A stretch of 64,000 nucleotides of DNA from an uncultured Clostridia bacterium (GCA_934464705.1 CAKSKB010000018.1:1-64000), one strand, 5' to 3'; positions 1-10,506 are shown, counted from the first letter of the stretch. The notes: generated from the letters alone by a model not told the origin. A program made the numbers and translations.

Positions 1-3000
1 AACCGCTGAGTTTAGTGCCGGAAGGAATATTCATCGAAATTCCGCTTGATGTGCTGTCAATTTCGGGGAGAGCCTTGTCTGCACCCTTAACCTTTGCCTT
101 TACAGAATCGGAAACGGTGAATGTTGACTTATCTACATAGTAGTTGAGGTCTACGCTGCCGTCCTCTGTGAAGTTCTTGGTTGTAACGGCCGTCTTTCTG
201 AATGCCGCAAGTGCGTCGCCGAGTGAGTATGTTGCACGGCCTACGCTGTCGGAAACCGCTCCTTCATCATCGTAAACTGCCTTTGAGCTGTCATAAGCCG
301 CTTTAAGCTTTGCGATATCACTTGCACTGTACTGATTGTAATCGGTGCCTGTCTGTGCGTTGTCCAAAACCGTCTTTGTTTCGTCAAGCATTGCTTCAAG
401 CTCCGATTTGTCAACCAATGCACCTGAAATTGTTGCTTCGGTTGCAGAAGCGGCGATAACTCCGAAATATCCTTCTTTAGATACAAGCACATCGCAGTTT
501 ACGGTTGTGTCAAATATCTTTTCGCCGTCAATCATCATGTAAATTCTGACTGATGATGACGAAACATCATACATACCGGTTGTTATGTTGTATGTCTTGT
601 CGTTTTCAAAGCCGAAGTTTTTGTTGACAATCATTCTGCCCGTTTCTTCGCTGCATGCCGTTACGCCGTCTCTTATCTGGAGCTCAGCGCAGTCGGGCTT
701 GAAGCAGAAGAGTATGCCGGTTGCTGCCCACGGATAGTTGGAAATTTCGCTCTGTGCAAAATATATACCGCCAAAGCCGTTGGTTTTCTGCTTATATCTG
801 AATGAAAACTCGGTGTTTTTGAATGTTTCGTTGTAACTTGCCCATTCATATCCGTTGAATACTTTGAGACCTCCGTTTTCAAATTTGAAGTTGGAGCCTT
901 TTGTTGTCCACGAATCTTCTTTCGCAATGAGCGGAGCAACATTGATTCTTGTTACATTTTCCGCAATATTCTGGCTTTCTTTGAATCTCTTGAATGCCTT
1001 TGTAAGCGCTGCGGTCTCGCTGTCAACGCTAAACTGCGTAGCGGAAGCGTCTCCGAGCACTGCTTCAGCCGATTTAACGGCATCTTCGATAAGCTTATAT
1101 TCATTTTCCGGATACTGCCCGGGCTGCGAACCTGTTTCGGCGGTTTCCATAAAGGTTTTTACTTCCTGCGTGAGCGCGTAAAGTGCGTCTTTATCGGCGC
1201 TTCCGGCAGGCTCCACATAAACCGGTGCAGACCATACAGGCTCGCCCATGCTGCCGTTTTCGTTTACCGGCGTAACCTTGCATTTAATCCATTTGCCTTC
1301 ACATTCAGCAGTTACTTTGAAGTCGTTAAGGCTTATGTTATCCGAAACCTTTTTGTAGTTGATGTAGTATGTTTCGTCCTCTTTGTCCAAAAGATAGAAG
1401 TTTGCGTAAGACGAACCGTTTTCGTGACCCTCGGAATCCGAGTAGGTATATTTTGCATTGACTGTTTTGCCGACCCTTGCCAGACCTTCAATTTCAACAC
1501 CCGAAACGGTAGGCTTTCCGCCGCCGGGGGTGAGAGTCTTGCCGTCATATTCAAACGTCTTTATGCCCATGCCGGATTGGTCGATATTCTCAAATCCGGG
1601 AACTTTAGCAAGAGTTTCCGCTGTTAAATTGTAGTTTCCGCCTTCGTAATCCACGAACAGATCGCGGTTGTCGGTTCCGTTTTTCTTCTGAACAATAAGG
1701 TTTGTGGTGAAGCCTTTGATATCAGGTTCATCGGAGCCGGGGTTGCCGTTGTTGTAGATGTAATAAGAGTTGTTAAACTCCGGCCATCCGCTTACGCTGT
1801 GCGGATAGTTGTCTATGTAAATCATAACATTGTTCGATACTTCGTTAGGTACATAGTACCCTTCGCCGTCCTTAAAGGACTTAACCCACGGCCAGTTTTT
1901 CTGATAATTTGCGTTATCCCAGCACATCGTGAGTGTTACGCCCGGTTCCGAGCCGAAACTTGCGTCATGCTGTTTCTTTATACGGTCAACAAAGTCGTTG
2001 AACTTGTAAATGTAGAAGAATGTCGGCAGGTCAATTATAAGGTTGTTTGAAATAACATTGTCGTGACCCCAGTTAAACTTGAATGCTTCTGTGTTGTCGC
2101 CGCTGCAGCCGGGGCCCACGATGTTGTTGGTAATTTCAACACTTGACGTTGCGTCATCTCCGAATACTGCCGAGCCGGAGAAACCGTATGCGTCCATATT
2201 GTTGGAGATGTTGTAAAAATGATTGTATCTTACCTTTGTTCCGAGCGCCCTCAGGTCACGGCCGCCGTAAACAACTGCGAGGTCAACGCCGTTCGTGCAG
2301 CATTCGTGGAACTTGTTATACTCTATAACCGAGTTGACCGAAGTGATTTTATCGCCTGCTGCGGAGAACATAATCGCCGCGAGAGGAATGTTATAAAACT
2401 CATTGTGGTCAACATGCGGTTCAACGCCCCTGATGCTTACTGCGGGAACGTTAAATTCCTTGTTTCTTCCGGTATTGTGAATAACATTGTTCGTGATGCG
2501 GTTGCCGGAAGGCTCAAACGTATCAAAATTGCCGCCGTTTACATAGATTGCAGAGTCCGCCATGTTGTAAAGGTCGCTGTTTTTGATTGTAAAGTTTGTG
2601 GAATTATCAGCGTAAACCGCAGTGCTTCCGAAGTTGTTGAATATACAATTATTGATTGTTACATTGTTTGTGTTGTCGAGCCTTATGCCGCGTCTTGCCG
2701 AGGACGTAAACCTTATGCCCTCGAAGTTTAAGTTATTTGTGCCGTTTGCCGAAATCATGTCGAAGGCGCTGTTTGAAACGTAAAGCTTTGATTCTGAATT
2801 TGTGCCTTCAAACGGATAAATGTAAAGCATATCGCTTGACTTATCGTAGTACCATTCGCCGGGCTGGTCAATCGCCTCGAACGAGTTGAACATGTGAACC
2901 GGCTTTTTTTGACCGGCTGTAATACCGTAATACGTGGTTGTTGTGCCGTTTATGGTCTTCGCATCCTTATTGAGCGTGCCCTTGAAGAAGCTGGACGCCC

Positions 3001-5626
3001 ATCCCCAAGCAATATATCCGTGGTAGATGAAATCTTCTGTTCTGTAGGACATATTGAAGAGCTTTTCTTCGTTAGGAAGAGAAATTGTAGGCGTTGTGTT
3101 GTTGCCGCCCTTAGGATCCACCGGCTGACCGATGAGCCAATCCTCCGAGCTGTCGGAGTTGGGGTAGCGCGAAAGATTGAGAGCCTGGTTATCGATTGAC
3201 ATAAGCGGAGCATTTATCTGGAAAGAGCTGTCAAATATGCCGATGTCAATGGGGCTTAAGCCGATTTCGCTGCCCTTAGCCGCAATTACGTTATTTTTGG
3301 CATTTTCGGAAAGATAGTCTTTCATATCGCCTGTGATTGGCGAGAATTTGCTTATATCATATGTCTTGCTTCCTGTTATTACAACATCTTCTCCGCTGTA
3401 CGCTTTGTATGTAACCGGTGCGGAAACCGCCGTTCCGCCGTCGCTTGCACCGAGCGAAAGCGTGGTGGAAAGAAGATATTCTCCGCCTCGGAGATAAACT
3501 GTAATCGGAATATCTCTCTTTTTGAAATTCCTGATATAATCTCTTGCTTTTTCAAGGGTTTTGAAAGGCTTGTCAATTGTACCGGTGTTGCTGTCGTTTC
3601 CGTTCGGCGCAACATAAAGTTCAAGCTCTTTCATATTGGGGTCAATTCCGCCGACTTCAATCATCTGTCCTTTAATTTCACCGCTTTTTGCAGCCGCAAC
3701 TATAAAGTAATTGCCTCTTTTTGCAGTGTCGGTAACAGATATTGTTGCTTCGCCGGAATTTGCACCCGGAGTAACGGTTATTCCGCTGTCTGTGAGAATT
3801 TCGGTGCGGTCTTCGTTTGTTACATACCATTTGAAGTCGGACGAAAGCCCGTCAGCCGTGCCTGCTTGGTTTGTAAGAGAGGCTTTGGCGGTTGTGGACT
3901 TGCCGTTCTCGAGAGAAGTTTCGCCGAGCGTCAAATCAAATCTCGCCGTTTTGAGCTTTGCCGCATAAATGCAGGAAACATTCATCTTTTCCATCTTGGT
4001 GTTCTGCGCAAAGCCGAAATGGAGCGTATACGCATCAGCTGCGGTAAAGTCGCTCGGAACGGTAATTATGCCGACAAACTGTTTCCATTCATTGGTAACC
4101 TCCATACCTTCTTTTCCGTATTTGTCGGTAAAGGCGGTTGCCGAGGGTGAGTTGTTTTTGCTTAATCCCAGGTTGAATTTTGTGATTTTGCCTTCCTCAA
4201 CGGTTTTTGCATATATGCTCACGAGAAGCTTGTCGCCGGGCTTGAGCCCTGATTTGTCAAACCATGTTCTGGGTGCAGCTTCGCTTGATTCTGCTGTTGT
4301 AAGCGATGTCCCGTGAACTGCTGTGCTTTCGTCCGTTGTGTCGGAAGATGCGGAATTATGCTTTACCATCATTGCCGAAGGACCGTGTGTTTTGCCGTCA
4401 AAATACACCAAATCCGCGGTATTAAAATCAGTAGTTTCGACAAAAGATGAGTTTCTTCCGGAGTAATCATTTCCGTTTCTGAGCATATAAGCCTCTGCTT
4501 CGCCGCTTTTTACCATAACGAGATTATCTGAACCCCTCTGTGTTGCGGTCTGGAGGACTATATCGCTTGAAAAATCCTTTGTGAGGTCAATTGCGCCGCC
4601 TTCGATTTTAAAGGACTTGCCCGAAACCATTGTTTCGTCGGCCTTTGCAACGGCAACCGCATAATATGTGCCCGATTCAGCTGTGTCGGAAACAGTGATT
4701 TCGCCGTCCGCCGATACGGTTATCCCGTCGGTTATAATTTTGGTTCTGGTTTCGTCGGTTATGTACCATGTGACATCCTGCGAAACGCCGCCGGTTGTGC
4801 CTATCTGATTGAGAATTTTTGCGGACGCACGGAGTGTGCTTCCGGGTTCCGCAGCCGACTTGTCAAGGTCGGTTTTGATGTCAACCGCCTTTGCCTTTGC
4901 GGCATAAAGGCAGGAAACATTTATTTTTGCTTCTGCCGTGTTCTGCGGATAACCCATCTGGATTGTATACCAGCTTCTTGTTGCCATGGAATCTTTTTCA
5001 AATCCTCCGGGTATTGTGATTACTCCGCTGAACTTTTTCCATGTATCGGTTACATCCATGCCTTCTTTGCCGTAAGCGTCTGTAAAGGCATTGTAGCCAT
5101 AGTCGGGAGAAGCGTTATTTACAATTCCGAGGTTGAATTTTGTTTTTTCGTTTGCGTTTGAGGTTTTTACATAAACGCTAACAACAATTTTATCATTGTC
5201 CTTAAGCGTTGATTTATCAAACCATGCACGGGGTGTTGCATTTGAAGATTCTTCGCCGGCAACTGTTATTCCGTATACGGTGTTTGTATTGCCCGAAACC
5301 CCGGTTGTTCCCGGAATAACATTGACAGCGGAACCTGTTGTACCGTCAAAAAGAGTAATACCGTAATCGGCACTTGACTCAATATCGCTGCTGTTTCTGC
5401 CCTGAATATCGTTGCCGCCTCTGAGCATATAAGCGCCGTCTTCTCCCGGCTTTGTTTTTACGAGCGAATCCGCCGCCTGAGCGGTTGAGTCGGATTCTTT
5501 AAATGTTTTTACAAAATCCTGTGTCAGGTCGGGTGCGTCCGCAGAAACGGTCACCGCTGCAAGCGATGTTATAACCATCGTCAGCACCAGAAACAAAGGA
5601 ATAATGCGTTTTAAACTGTTTTTCAT
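1..5626 (-). CDS. Large secreted multidomain protein with right-handed beta-helix (partial, C-terminus off window)
   Basis: Open from ATG at 5626 (ribosome site AAGGAGTGA) to the window edge, so at least 1875 residues with no stop seen. Order read from the translation: signal peptide (1-30); carbohydrate-binding-like module plus Ig-like domain (about 33-335); a second, more divergent copy (336-660); a right-handed parallel beta-helix region (about 665-1400) opening with LYVAPNGNDSNTGT and containing PGEWYYDKSSD, signatures seen in GH120/GH141-like enzymes; a FIVAR-like helical repeat (about 1477-1550); a concanavalin-like region (1555-1735); a second FIVAR-like repeat (1738-1805). Family knowledge suggests an extracellular polysaccharide-degrading enzyme; the exact substrate is inferred to be plant or host glycan and is not shown. 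Its first module is close to that of the protein encoded at 10641-13217. It lies 88 nt downstream of the DUF6259 gene, so it may be co-transcribed with it. Confidence 0.85.
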   Translation of the reverse strand, partial: MKNSLKRIIPLFLVLTMVITSLAAVTVSADAPDLTQDFVKTFKESDSTAQAADSLVKTKPGEDGAYMLRGGNDIQGRNSSDIESSADYGITLFDGTTGSAVNVIPGTTGVSGNTNTVYGITVAGEESSNATPRAWFDKSTLKDNDKIVVSVYVKTSNANEKTKFNLGIVNNASPDYGYNAFTDAYGKEGMDVTDTWKKFSGVITIPGGFEKDSMATRSWYTIQMGYPQNTAEAKINVSCLYAAKAKAVDIKTDLDKSAAEPGSTLRASAKILNQIGTTGGVSQDVTWYITDETRTKIITDGITVSADGEITVSDTAESGTYYAVAVAKADETMVSGKSFKIEGGAIDLTKDFSSDIVLQTATQRGSDNLVMVKSGEAEAYMLRNGNDYSGRNSSFVETTDFNTADLVYFDGKTHGPSAMMVKHNSASSDTTDESTAVHGTSLTTAESSEAAPRTWFDKSGLKPGDKLLVSIYAKTVEEGKITKFNLGLSKNNSPSATAFTDKYGKEGMEVTNEWKQFVGIITVPSDFTAADAYTLHFGFAQNTKMEKMNVSCIYAAKLKTARFDLTLGETSLENGKSTTAKASLTNQAGTADGLSSDFKWYVTNEDRTEILTDSGITVTPGANSGEATISVTDTAKRGNYFIVAAAKSGEIKGQMIEVGGIDPNMKELELYVAPNGNDSNTGTIDKPFKTLEKARDYIRNFKKRDIPITVYLRGGEYLLSTTLSLGASDGGTAVSAPVTYKAYSGEDVVITGSKTYDISKFSPITGDMKDYLSENAKNNVIAAKGSEIGLSPIDIGIFDSSFQINAPLMSIDNQALNLSRYPNSDSSEDWLIGQPVDPKGGNNTTPTISLPNEEKLFNMSYRTEDFIYHGYIAWGWASSFFKGTLNKDAKTINGTTTTYYGITAGQKKPVHMFNSFEAIDQPGEWYYDKSSDMLYIYPFEGTNSESKLYVSNSAFDMISANGTNNLNFEGIRFTSSARRGIRLDNTNNVTINNCIFNNFGSTAVYADNSTNFTIKNSDLYNMADSAIYVNGGNFDTFEPSGNRITNNVIHNTGRNKEFNVPAVSIRGVEPHVDHNEFYNIPLAAIMFSAAGDKITSVNSVIEYNKFHECCTNGVDLAVVYGGRDLRALGTKVRYNHFYNISNNMDAYGFSGSAVFGDDATSSVEITNNIVGPGCSGDNTEAFKFNWGHDNVISNNLIIDLPTFFYIYKFNDFVDRIKKQHDASFGSEPGVTLTMCWDNANYQKNWPWVKSFKDGEGYYVPNEVSNNVMIYIDNYPHSVSGWPEFNNSYYIYNNGNPGSDEPDIKGFTTNLIVQKKNGTDNRDLFVDYEGGNYNLTAETLAKVPGFENIDQSGMGIKTFEYDGKTLTPGGGKPTVSGVEIEGLARVGKTVNAKYTYSDSEGHENGSSYANFYLLDKEDETYYINYKKVSDNISLNDFKVTAECEGKWIKCKVTPVNENGSMGEPVWSAPVYVEPAGSADKDALYALTQEVKTFMETAETGSQPGQYPENEYKLIEDAVKSAEAVLGDASATQFSVDSETAALTKAFKRFKESQNIAENVTRINVAPLIAKEDSWTTKGSNFKFENGGLKVFNGYEWASYNETFKNTEFSFRYKQKTNGFGGIYFAQSEISNYPWAATGILFCFKPDCAELQIRDGVTACSEETGRMIVNKNFGFENDKTYNITTGMYDVSSSSVRIYMMIDGEKIFDTTVNCDVLVSKEGYFGVIAASATEATISGALVDKSELEAMLDETKTVLDNAQTGTDYNQYSASDIAKLKAAYDSSKAVYDDEGAVSDSVGRATYSLGDALAAFRKTAVTTKNFTEDGSVDLNYYVDKSTFTVSDSVKAKVKGADKALPEIDSTSSGISMNIPSGTKLSG

Positions 5627-5714
5627 TACAAAATCACTCCTTGTTTTAATAATTGTTTTACGATTATGAAGCGCTGAATCTGAAATACCCCCCTTTCGGT
5701 GATTGCGTGCACTT

Positions 5715-7796
5715 CTATTTAATAAGACCGATTGTTTTGAGCGGCGGAATCTCTATGCTGCCGCTTATGGGTTCATTTGATATTTTTTCGTTTGTAAAGC
5801 TGCTTTTAAAGCTTTCGGAAAGTATTGTTTTCTGCGGCTTCCTTGTGTGGTTAACAAGTATAACGGCGGTTTCGCCCTCAAAGCTCCAGCATGAGGAGAA
5901 GACCGACGGATATGTAATCTTTTTGCCGTCTTTTCCGGTGAGTGTGACAGTTTCAAGCGCTTTTACGGTTGATTTTTCCATTCTGCCGTAGAGAAGGAAC
6001 TTTTTCGCAGCGCCCCTCCGCATTGCACAAAGTTCTTTGAGAAAAGCCTTTGTTTCGGTTTGGGAAGGTCCGGGTTCTATCCATGACGCACCCCAGTTGA
6101 AGTGGATTTCTCCGCCGCTTTTAAGCACGGCCGTTAGCATATTGCCCGCCGCAAAAGAATAGGCAAGCCTTAAATTCAGGGATTCGGGATTTTGGCTTCC
6201 CGGGAATTCCGTATTGAAAATGCACTGATTTCCCATAAAGTTCATGCTGTATTCGTGGAAAACATATTCAAATGCCGGAACGCTCTTTCCTTCCGAAAAT
6301 CCCGTAAACGGGGCGAGCGACATCGGCCACTCAAACCTCAAATCGTTTGTTCGGAGTTCCCCTATAAAGCAGTCGGACGGCGAGCTTTCCGCACCGATAA
6401 GGCAATTTGAGCCGCAGTCTTTCATCCTTTTTACAATGCCGCTGAATATCTTTTTCATTTCGGTGTTTGACCACTCACCGTGAACCGGCTTATGCCCGTG
6501 CTTACCGCTGTAACAGGGGTCGGGCGCACCGCCGCAGTTCTGGTCGAAATATTGAAGATAATCTATGCCGCACTCGGCAATACGGTCCGTCTGCCCGTAT
6601 GTGATATTTTTTGTTTCTTCACAAGCCGGGCACATATGATAGCCCTCTCTTACCGAGCGCACGCAGGTTTCTTCATCCAGGCTGCCGTCCGGTTTTCTGC
6701 AAAGAATATCGTCAATGCCGTTTTCCAGGCGGTAATCCTTCATATTATATTCGGGGCAGAACTTGCTTTGGTCGGTCCAGTTTATACCGCTTGCGTAAAG
6801 CCCGACATAATCTCCTCCGCCGTGCATTGCGGAAACAAACTCCGAAAGAGCCTTTTCGCCCCCGTACGGCGGCCATATAAACGGCGGACACCACGGTGCC
6901 GAGCCTTCCCAGTTTATGAGAAGCGCCATAACCGACGAGCCGATTTCCGACTTCAAATCGTCAATGTATTTTTTCCCGTTTATATAAGGAAAATATTCGT
7001 TCGGTCCGAAATAATCAACGCCGACGATACTCCTTACCGGATAAATTACAAAAAGCGGTGAATCATCGCACCATTTCGGAAGGTCGGTTTCGTCTTTCAG
7101 CTTTTTGGGAAGTTTAAATCCAGATTTTTCGGTAAATTTCCTGTAAAGCTCACAGGCATCACGCCAATCTCCGGCAAATTCCTTCAGTACGGAATAATTT
7201 TCATTTTCGTATTTTTCGCCCGGAGCAACGGCTATAAAACTGTCCATCACAAGCTCAATTCCGCCGTCTGCTGGTTTGCAGTCGATTTCCTTCGGGGTAC
7301 AGGCTTCGTCCTCGCACGCATAATATATTCCGCCGTTTTCGTCATAATAACTTAAAAACTGCATATTTATAAGCCCGGGGTACAGCTTGGGGTCAGCCTT
7401 GCTTTCTTCGGCAAGCTTTTCACACAAAAAACCTTCGCAGTAGGGCAAAAACAGCCTTCCGCTGCCGCCGTTTCCAACGAGGTCGTCTTTGATTTCAAGG
7501 CACGGATACCGAAGCTTTTCTATATACATATCCGTTTGGTTGTCAACGGATATTCCGAATCTGACGGTTTTTCCGTCTTGGTGCATCTCGGTTTCGACCG
7601 TCATATTTTCAAAGTCAAACACCAGCTTCTCGCCGCTTCCCCTTATGCTTTTGCAATTTTTCGGACTGAGCGTTTTTCTTTCGCCGTCCTTCAAAAGCAC
7701 AAGTGAAAAAAGCTCCTGCGGTGATTTGAGAAGTTCTTTATCAAAAATCTTAAGGCTTTCGGCAAAGCCTTGCTTACTGTTTACTGTTAGTTTCAT
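5715..7796 (-). CDS. DUF6259-like putative glycoside hydrolase, cytoplasmic
   Basis: 693 residues from ATG 7796; AAAGG lies nine bases upstream, whereas the in-frame ATG at 7805 directly abuts it and longer versions read into the promoter. No signal peptide. An N-terminal beta-rich region is followed by a TIM-barrel-like region with LYASGINWTD, CGIDYLQYFDQNCGG and a beta-sandwich tail, which I recognise as the DUF6259 type of sugar hydrolase. The Asp in YLQYFDQ is the likely nucleophile by analogy with retaining alpha-glycosidases; this is inference. It carries the same upstream element (7828-7883) as the two secreted module proteins next to it, so it probably acts on oligosaccharides imported after extracellular breakdown. 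It could instead be assigned to a GH36-like superfamily. Confidence 0.7.
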   Translation of the reverse strand: MKLTVNSKQGFAESLKIFDKELLKSPQELFSLVLLKDGERKTLSPKNCKSIRGSGEKLVFDFENMTVETEMHQDGKTVRFGISVDNQTDMYIEKLRYPCLEIKDDLVGNGGSGRLFLPYCEGFLCEKLAEESKADPKLYPGLINMQFLSYYDENGGIYYACEDEACTPKEIDCKPADGGIELVMDSFIAVAPGEKYENENYSVLKEFAGDWRDACELYRKFTEKSGFKLPKKLKDETDLPKWCDDSPLFVIYPVRSIVGVDYFGPNEYFPYINGKKYIDDLKSEIGSSVMALLINWEGSAPWCPPFIWPPYGGEKALSEFVSAMHGGGDYVGLYASGINWTDQSKFCPEYNMKDYRLENGIDDILCRKPDGSLDEETCVRSVREGYHMCPACEETKNITYGQTDRIAECGIDYLQYFDQNCGGAPDPCYSGKHGHKPVHGEWSNTEMKKIFSGIVKRMKDCGSNCLIGAESSPSDCFIGELRTNDLRFEWPMSLAPFTGFSEGKSVPAFEYVFHEYSMNFMGNQCIFNTEFPGSQNPESLNLRLAYSFAAGNMLTAVLKSGGEIHFNWGASWIEPGPSQTETKAFLKELCAMRRGAAKKFLLYGRMEKSTVKALETVTLTGKDGKKITYPSVFSSCWSFEGETAVILVNHTRKPQKTILSESFKSSFTNEKISNEPISGSIEIPPLKTIGLIK

Positions 7797-7827
7797 CCGA
7801 CTCATCCTTTGAGTATTTGTTATTATA

Positions 7828-7883
7828 ATTATAAAACAAAAATCCGAAAAATAAAATATCGTATCACAACTCGTTTTTTTGGC
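7828..7883 (-). promoter_or_regulatory. Promoter with shared upstream element, DUF6259 gene
   Basis: On the minus strand a 30-nt block at 7883-7854 (starting GCCAAAAAAA, ending TACGATATTT) is followed after 20 nt by TATAAT at 7833-7828. There is no good -35 box, which suits an activator-dependent promoter. The same block and spacing occur at 13307-13252 and 10562-10507. Confidence 0.6.
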
Positions 7884-7924
7884 GTGATTGCTATGTTTGA
7901 AAATCAAAGTATCAAATTTAAACA

Positions 7925-7957
7925 TAAAAAAAATCCCCGGCGGCCTGAGCCGTCGGG
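7925..7957 (-). terminator. Rho-independent terminator of the 7977-10475 gene
   Basis: On the minus strand a 10-bp GC-rich stem (CCCCGACGGC / GCCGCCGGGG, one wobble) with loop TCAG is followed by a run of T residues. It lies directly after the stop codon at 7977. Confidence 0.85.
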
Positions 7958-7976
7958 GCGGTTGTTAAAAGCTATA

Positions 7977-10475
7977 TTATTTTATTGTAACTGTCTGTTC
8001 GGTTCCGTATACAAATGTGCCGTCGGAAAGTTTGGCATAAGGCTTCATTGTGTAAGTGCCGTCATTGAGCGCTGCACCAAAAGCACGGATACCGAATTTG
8101 CCGTTTTCGGGTACTGCAACTGCGGAAAGCGTGATTGCCTTTCCGTCCTCGTTCGTGATAACATATCCGCATTCGGAGATTGTATATCCGTATCCGAAAT
8201 CTACAGCCGCAAGTCCGATAATTGCTTTTCTTGTTTCTCCGTCATAAGTGTAATCGGGAGTAAATGACGGTGAGTTTTCGGAAATCTTAGGTTTTTGCAA
8301 AGCCTTTTCTGCAAATGTCACGCTTAACTCTTTTGCGCTGTCGATTGTGAGAACTGCGGTATCGGAAACCGGTATTGAAGCTCCACCGAATTCGATTGAT
8401 TTTGTTTCATAACCTTCATCGGGAGTGAAGGTGAAAGTTTTTTCACCGGCTTCAACGGTGTTTGTGCCCGAAACGAGCGTTTCTTCAGTGCCGTCTGCCT
8501 TGGTGTATGAAACCGTGCCGCTTCCGGCTTTTGTCAGGTTAACCGTATAGCTTGCTGCCGCAACTTCCAGTTTTGCACCGCTTACCATTTTCTTGTTTGC
8601 ATTGGAAACGGCAACAACATAGTATGTGCCGGGCGCTGCATTATTTGCGGCTGATACGGTTCCGTTTTCGGTTACGGTAATTCCGCAATCTTCGAGAACT
8701 TCGGTTCTGTCTTCGTTTGTCACATAATATGTAACGCCCTGCAAAACGCCCTCTGTTGTGCCGAGCTGGTTGAGAATTTCGGTTTTAACGGAGGTTGTTT
8801 CACCGGGGTTAACTGTGCTTGAATCAAGCGCCGTTTTAATATCAACTGCCGCTGCTTTTGCTACATAGAGGTTTGAAACGAGCATCTCTTCCATTTTATC
8901 TGTCATGGTTGTGGGGTAACCGAATGTCAGAGAATAATTGGTTTGAAGAAGAGCTGAATAAGCATCGGGCATTGTAATAATGCCTTTAAACTGCTTCCAT
9001 TCGCCAGTCACTTCCATGCCGTTCTCGCCATATGTATCGGTGAAAGCGTTATAACCGTAGCCTGCGCCGTTAACAAAGCCCATATTAAAGCGTGTGGATG
9101 TGCCTTCGTTTTTCGTTTTTACATAAACACTTACGATGAGTTTGTCGCCGCCGTTAATATCCGACGGTGTGTAATAAGTTCTCGAAGAAGAATCTTTTGC
9201 AACCAGAGCGCCTTCAATGCCGAGCGCCGAATTTACGGTCTGATTGCTGAAACCGCCGATATAAAGAATGCTTCTTGTTTTGCCGTCAAAGTCTGTAACG
9301 CCGATTGCCTGATAAACATCAAATGAACCGCTGTTTCTGCCGCCGATATCCGCGCCGGACCAAAGGAGATAGCAATCCTCGTTGCCCGATGTGTTTTTTA
9401 TGAGGTTATCATCAGCTCTTTTTTCTGATGACTGTGCAACATAAGTTCTTTCAAAATCTTTTTCGAGGTCGGCGGGCTTTCCGCTGTCAACGGTAAGAAT
9501 TTTGCCCGAAACCATGGTATCGTTATAAACCGCAACGATACCGTATTTTCCGTCTTCTGCGGAATCGGCAACGGTTATGCTGCCGTCAGCTGCCACGGTT
9601 ATTCCGGAATCTGTAAGAACCTCTGTTCTCGCCTCATTTGTCACATAATATGTAACGCTCTGCGAAACGCCTTCCGTTGTGCCGAGCTGATTGAGAACTT
9701 CCGTTTTAACAGAAGCCGTTTCTCCCTGCTTTACGGACTTTGAGGAAAGAGTTGTTTTGATGTCAACCGCTTTTGCTTTTGCAATATAGGGGTTGGAAAC
9801 GAGCATTTCCTCCATTGTACCGCTCATGTTTCCGGGATAACCCATAGTAAGGCAGTAATTTGTAGGTATAAGGCTTTCTGTATAACCCTCCGGGATGGTG
9901 ATTATACCTTTGAACTGCTTCCATTCATCGGTAACCTCCATACCGTCTTTCCCGTATGTATCGGTATAAGCGTTATATTCATAATCGGCAACATTCTGGA
10001 TAAAGCCCATATTGAAGCGTGTTTTTGCGCCTTCGTCCTTGGTCTTTACATAGATGCTTACAACAAGTTTATCGCCGTCTTTTATATCCGACGGTGCATA
10101 ATAAACTCTTGCTTTACTTGCGTCAGTTTCCCTCGAAAAAAGAAGACCGTTTATTGCTCCGGAGGGAACCGGCGTCTTGTCGCTTACGACAAACTGAAGC
10201 ATATTTCTTGTGTTTCCGTCGTAATCGACAACAGATGCCGCCTGAGTACAGTCAACGGAAGTGCAATTTCTTCCGCCGATATCTGCGCCCGACCAAAGCA
10301 TATAACAACCGCTCGGGTCATAGAGCAAACTGTCATCTGCTATCTTTGTTGAACCCTGTTCAACATATGTTTTTACAAAATCCTTTGTAAGGTCGGTTTC
10401 GGCAAGAACGGTTATCTGCACCATGCAGACTGCAATTATTGCCAAAACTAAAAATAACGGAATTATGCGTTTCAT
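7977..10475 (-). CDS. Secreted protein with two CBM-like/Ig-like units and an InlB-B-like repeat
   Basis: 832 residues; ATG 10475 follows AAGGAGG with good spacing. Layout: signal peptide (1-25); carbohydrate-binding-like module (about 27-235) with VSVYVKTK and EWKQFKGIITIP, typical of CBM4/9/22-like jelly rolls; Ig-like domain (236-330); a second module (335-545) and Ig-like domain (546-640); a divergent InlB B-repeat-like domain (642-720) with FTPDEGYETKSIEF; and a C-terminal beta domain (725-832) of unknown type. No sortase motif, S-layer homology domain or catalytic domain is visible, so it is probably released or held by carbohydrate binding. A paralogue of the 10641-13217 protein, sharing nearly identical DNA over the B-repeat. 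A role in binding the substrate of the neighbouring enzymes is inferred. Confidence 0.85.
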   Translation of the reverse strand: MKRIIPLFLVLAIIAVCMVQITVLAETDLTKDFVKTYVEQGSTKIADDSLLYDPSGCYMLWSGADIGGRNCTSVDCTQAASVVDYDGNTRNMLQFVVSDKTPVPSGAINGLLFSRETDASKARVYYAPSDIKDGDKLVVSIYVKTKDEGAKTRFNMGFIQNVADYEYNAYTDTYGKDGMEVTDEWKQFKGIITIPEGYTESLIPTNYCLTMGYPGNMSGTMEEMLVSNPYIAKAKAVDIKTTLSSKSVKQGETASVKTEVLNQLGTTEGVSQSVTYYVTNEARTEVLTDSGITVAADGSITVADSAEDGKYGIVAVYNDTMVSGKILTVDSGKPADLEKDFERTYVAQSSEKRADDNLIKNTSGNEDCYLLWSGADIGGRNSGSFDVYQAIGVTDFDGKTRSILYIGGFSNQTVNSALGIEGALVAKDSSSRTYYTPSDINGGDKLIVSVYVKTKNEGTSTRFNMGFVNGAGYGYNAFTDTYGENGMEVTGEWKQFKGIITMPDAYSALLQTNYSLTFGYPTTMTDKMEEMLVSNLYVAKAAAVDIKTALDSSTVNPGETTSVKTEILNQLGTTEGVLQGVTYYVTNEDRTEVLEDCGITVTENGTVSAANNAAPGTYYVVAVSNANKKMVSGAKLEVAAASYTVNLTKAGSGTVSYTKADGTEETLVSGTNTVEAGEKTFTFTPDEGYETKSIEFGGASIPVSDTAVLTIDSAKELSVTFAEKALQKPKISENSPSFTPDYTYDGETRKAIIGLAAVDFGYGYTISECGYVITNEDGKAITLSAVAVPENGKFGIRAFGAALNDGTYTMKPYAKLSDGTFVYGTEQTVTIK

Positions 10476-10506
10476 GGTATTTCCTCCTTAATATTTCTTT
10501 ACCTAT

